From Syntrophomonadaceae bacterium (GTDB lineage: Bacteria; Bacillota; Dethiobacteria; DTU022), in contig SLQM01000150.1 in NCBI GenBank assembly GCA_007131435.1, positions 1 to 7,107 on the forward strand: a stretch of DNA of 7,107 nucleotides, written 5' to 3'. Position numbers and translations under genes: made by a program. Numbering within the stretch: position 1 is the first letter of the stretch; each line of letters begins with the position of its first letter. Under the pieces are notes generated by a model. That model was given only the letters and a program-made list of their open reading frames with translations, was not told where the DNA came from and searched no databases. Of this stretch, positions 6,305-7,107 are shown piece by piece.

Positions 6305-7107
6305 TTAAATTTCAAAAACATACTGTGCTGCCGCAGATGCAGCAATTGCCCCGTCTGCAGCGGCCGTGATTACCTGGCGCAGAAACTTACGGCGGATATC
6401 ACCGGCAGCATAAACCCCGGGCAGGGATGTTTCCATTTTCGAACTGGTCACGATAAAACCCCTTTCATCGGTTTCCAGCTCTACCCCTTCCAGGTACGCT
6501 GCATTCGGCATGCGCCCGGCATAAATAAATATTCCATCCGCCTCGAGCGGGCGGTCTTTCCCATCCTGCTTGATCTGCAGCAAGCTGACTTTTTTATCTC
6601 CTTCAATTTTACTGACCGTGGTATTCCAGAGAATTTCAACGTTCGGCACCTGTGACACCTTCTGCTGCAGCCAGTCGCACCCCCGGAACTGATCGCGGCG
6701 GTGAATCAGGTATATCTTTTCTGCAAAGCGGGACAGGAAAAGCGTCTCTTCCAGGGCGGCATCTCCTCCGCCGACAACTGCTATAGTTCTGTTCCGGAAA
6801 AAAGCGGCGTCGCAGGTAGCGCAGTACGACACGCCGCGGCCGCGCAGCTCAAGCTCACCTTCAATCCCTAAAAGGTTCGGCTCCGTTCCGGTTGCAATCA
6901 GCACCGTTTTGCCCTTGAATTCCCCGCTGGAAGTTGTTACTGTTTTAATATCTTCGGCCAGTTCAACTTTTTCAACCGAACCCGATTCGATGGGCACATT
7001 CATATTCTCCATCTGCTGCTGGAGAAGCATGCCGAATTCGGCCCCGGAAATACCGTCAGGAAAAGCCGGAAAATTATCCAGTCGGTCAGTGGCGCATATT
7101 TCACCAC
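6305..7107 (-). CDS. trxB: Thioredoxin reductase (partial, 5' end outside window)
   Basis: This flavoprotein passes electrons from NADPH through FAD and a redox cysteine pair to thioredoxin in the cytoplasm. The last 266 residues are visible and run open to the window edge. About 40 N-terminal residues with the first FAD-binding glycine motif are missing. In the visible part, the redox-active CATC is at 95-98, the nucleotide-binding VGGGDAA at 111-117, HRRDQFRG (135-142) with the arginines that favour NADPH, and the FAD-contacting AAGDIR at 233-238, followed by the usual LRQVITAAADGAIAA. This is the low-molecular-weight bacterial type of about 310 residues. An internal ATG at 7028-7030 is not the start, since upstream codons (DNFPAFPDGISG) are conserved family sequence. 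Its stop overlaps the ribosome site of the MgtC-family gene downstream. A related reductase using another electron donor cannot be fully excluded. Confidence 0.92.
   Translation of the reverse strand, partial: GEICATDRLDNFPAFPDGISGAEFGMLLQQQMENMNVPIESGSVEKVELAEDIKTVTTSSGEFKGKTVLIATGTEPNLLGIEGELELRGRGVSYCATCDAAFFRNRTIAVVGGGDAALEETLFLSRFAEKIYLIHRRDQFRGCDWLQQKVSQVPNVEILWNTTVSKIEGDKKVSLLQIKQDGKDRPLEADGIFIYAGRMPNAAYLEGVELETDERGFIVTSSKMETSLPGVYAAGDIRRKFLRQVITAAADGAIAASAAAQYVFEI

Overview
The window comes from a low- to mid-GC Gram-positive bacterium, most likely a member of the Clostridia. The evidence is a complete ctsR-mcsA-mcsB-clpC stress operon, which is typical of Firmicutes, with a CooC-type nickel-insertion ATPase next to it. 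CooC points to carbon monoxide dehydrogenase or Wood-Ljungdahl metabolism, as in acetogens, carboxydotrophs and syntrophic Clostridia. The species cannot be named from this sequence alone.

All seven genes lie on the minus strand, so transcription runs from high to low coordinates. First comes a thioredoxin reductase cut by the window edge (6305-7107). It is followed 14 bases later by an MgtC/SapB-family membrane protein (5544-6290). A 179-base gap then holds a good sigma-A-type promoter (5411-5439), with a tandem-heptad CtsR operator just downstream (5387-5403). The operon that follows contains ctsR (4888-5364), mcsA (4324-4857), mcsB (3257-4327, GTG start overlapping the mcsA stop) and clpC (547-2979). 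An unusual AT-rich gap of 277 bases separates mcsB from clpC. A strong intrinsic terminator (513-540) closes the operon. Behind it a separate promoter (420-448), overlapped by two dyad sequences, appears to drive a 5' part of cooC (1-392), which starts with TTG.

The central genes form the Gram-positive class III heat-shock circuit. CtsR represses the operon. McsB phosphorylates arginines in CtsR and in damaged proteins and is activated by McsA. ClpC, with a ClpP peptidase encoded elsewhere, unfolds and degrades the marked proteins. The upstream thioredoxin reductase adds thiol redox balance.

No wholly new system is visible. The points worth a second look are variations on this known circuit: a CtsR operator with heptad GGTCAGA instead of GGTCAAA, a Gly-to-Ser change in the CtsR glycine-rich sensor loop, a degenerate phosphoarginine-pocket motif in McsB (RNLERP where RDxxRA is expected), the long clpC leader, and the dyads over the cooC promoter. 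The remaining intergenic sequence shows no RNA gene, CRISPR array, insertion sequence or further gene.
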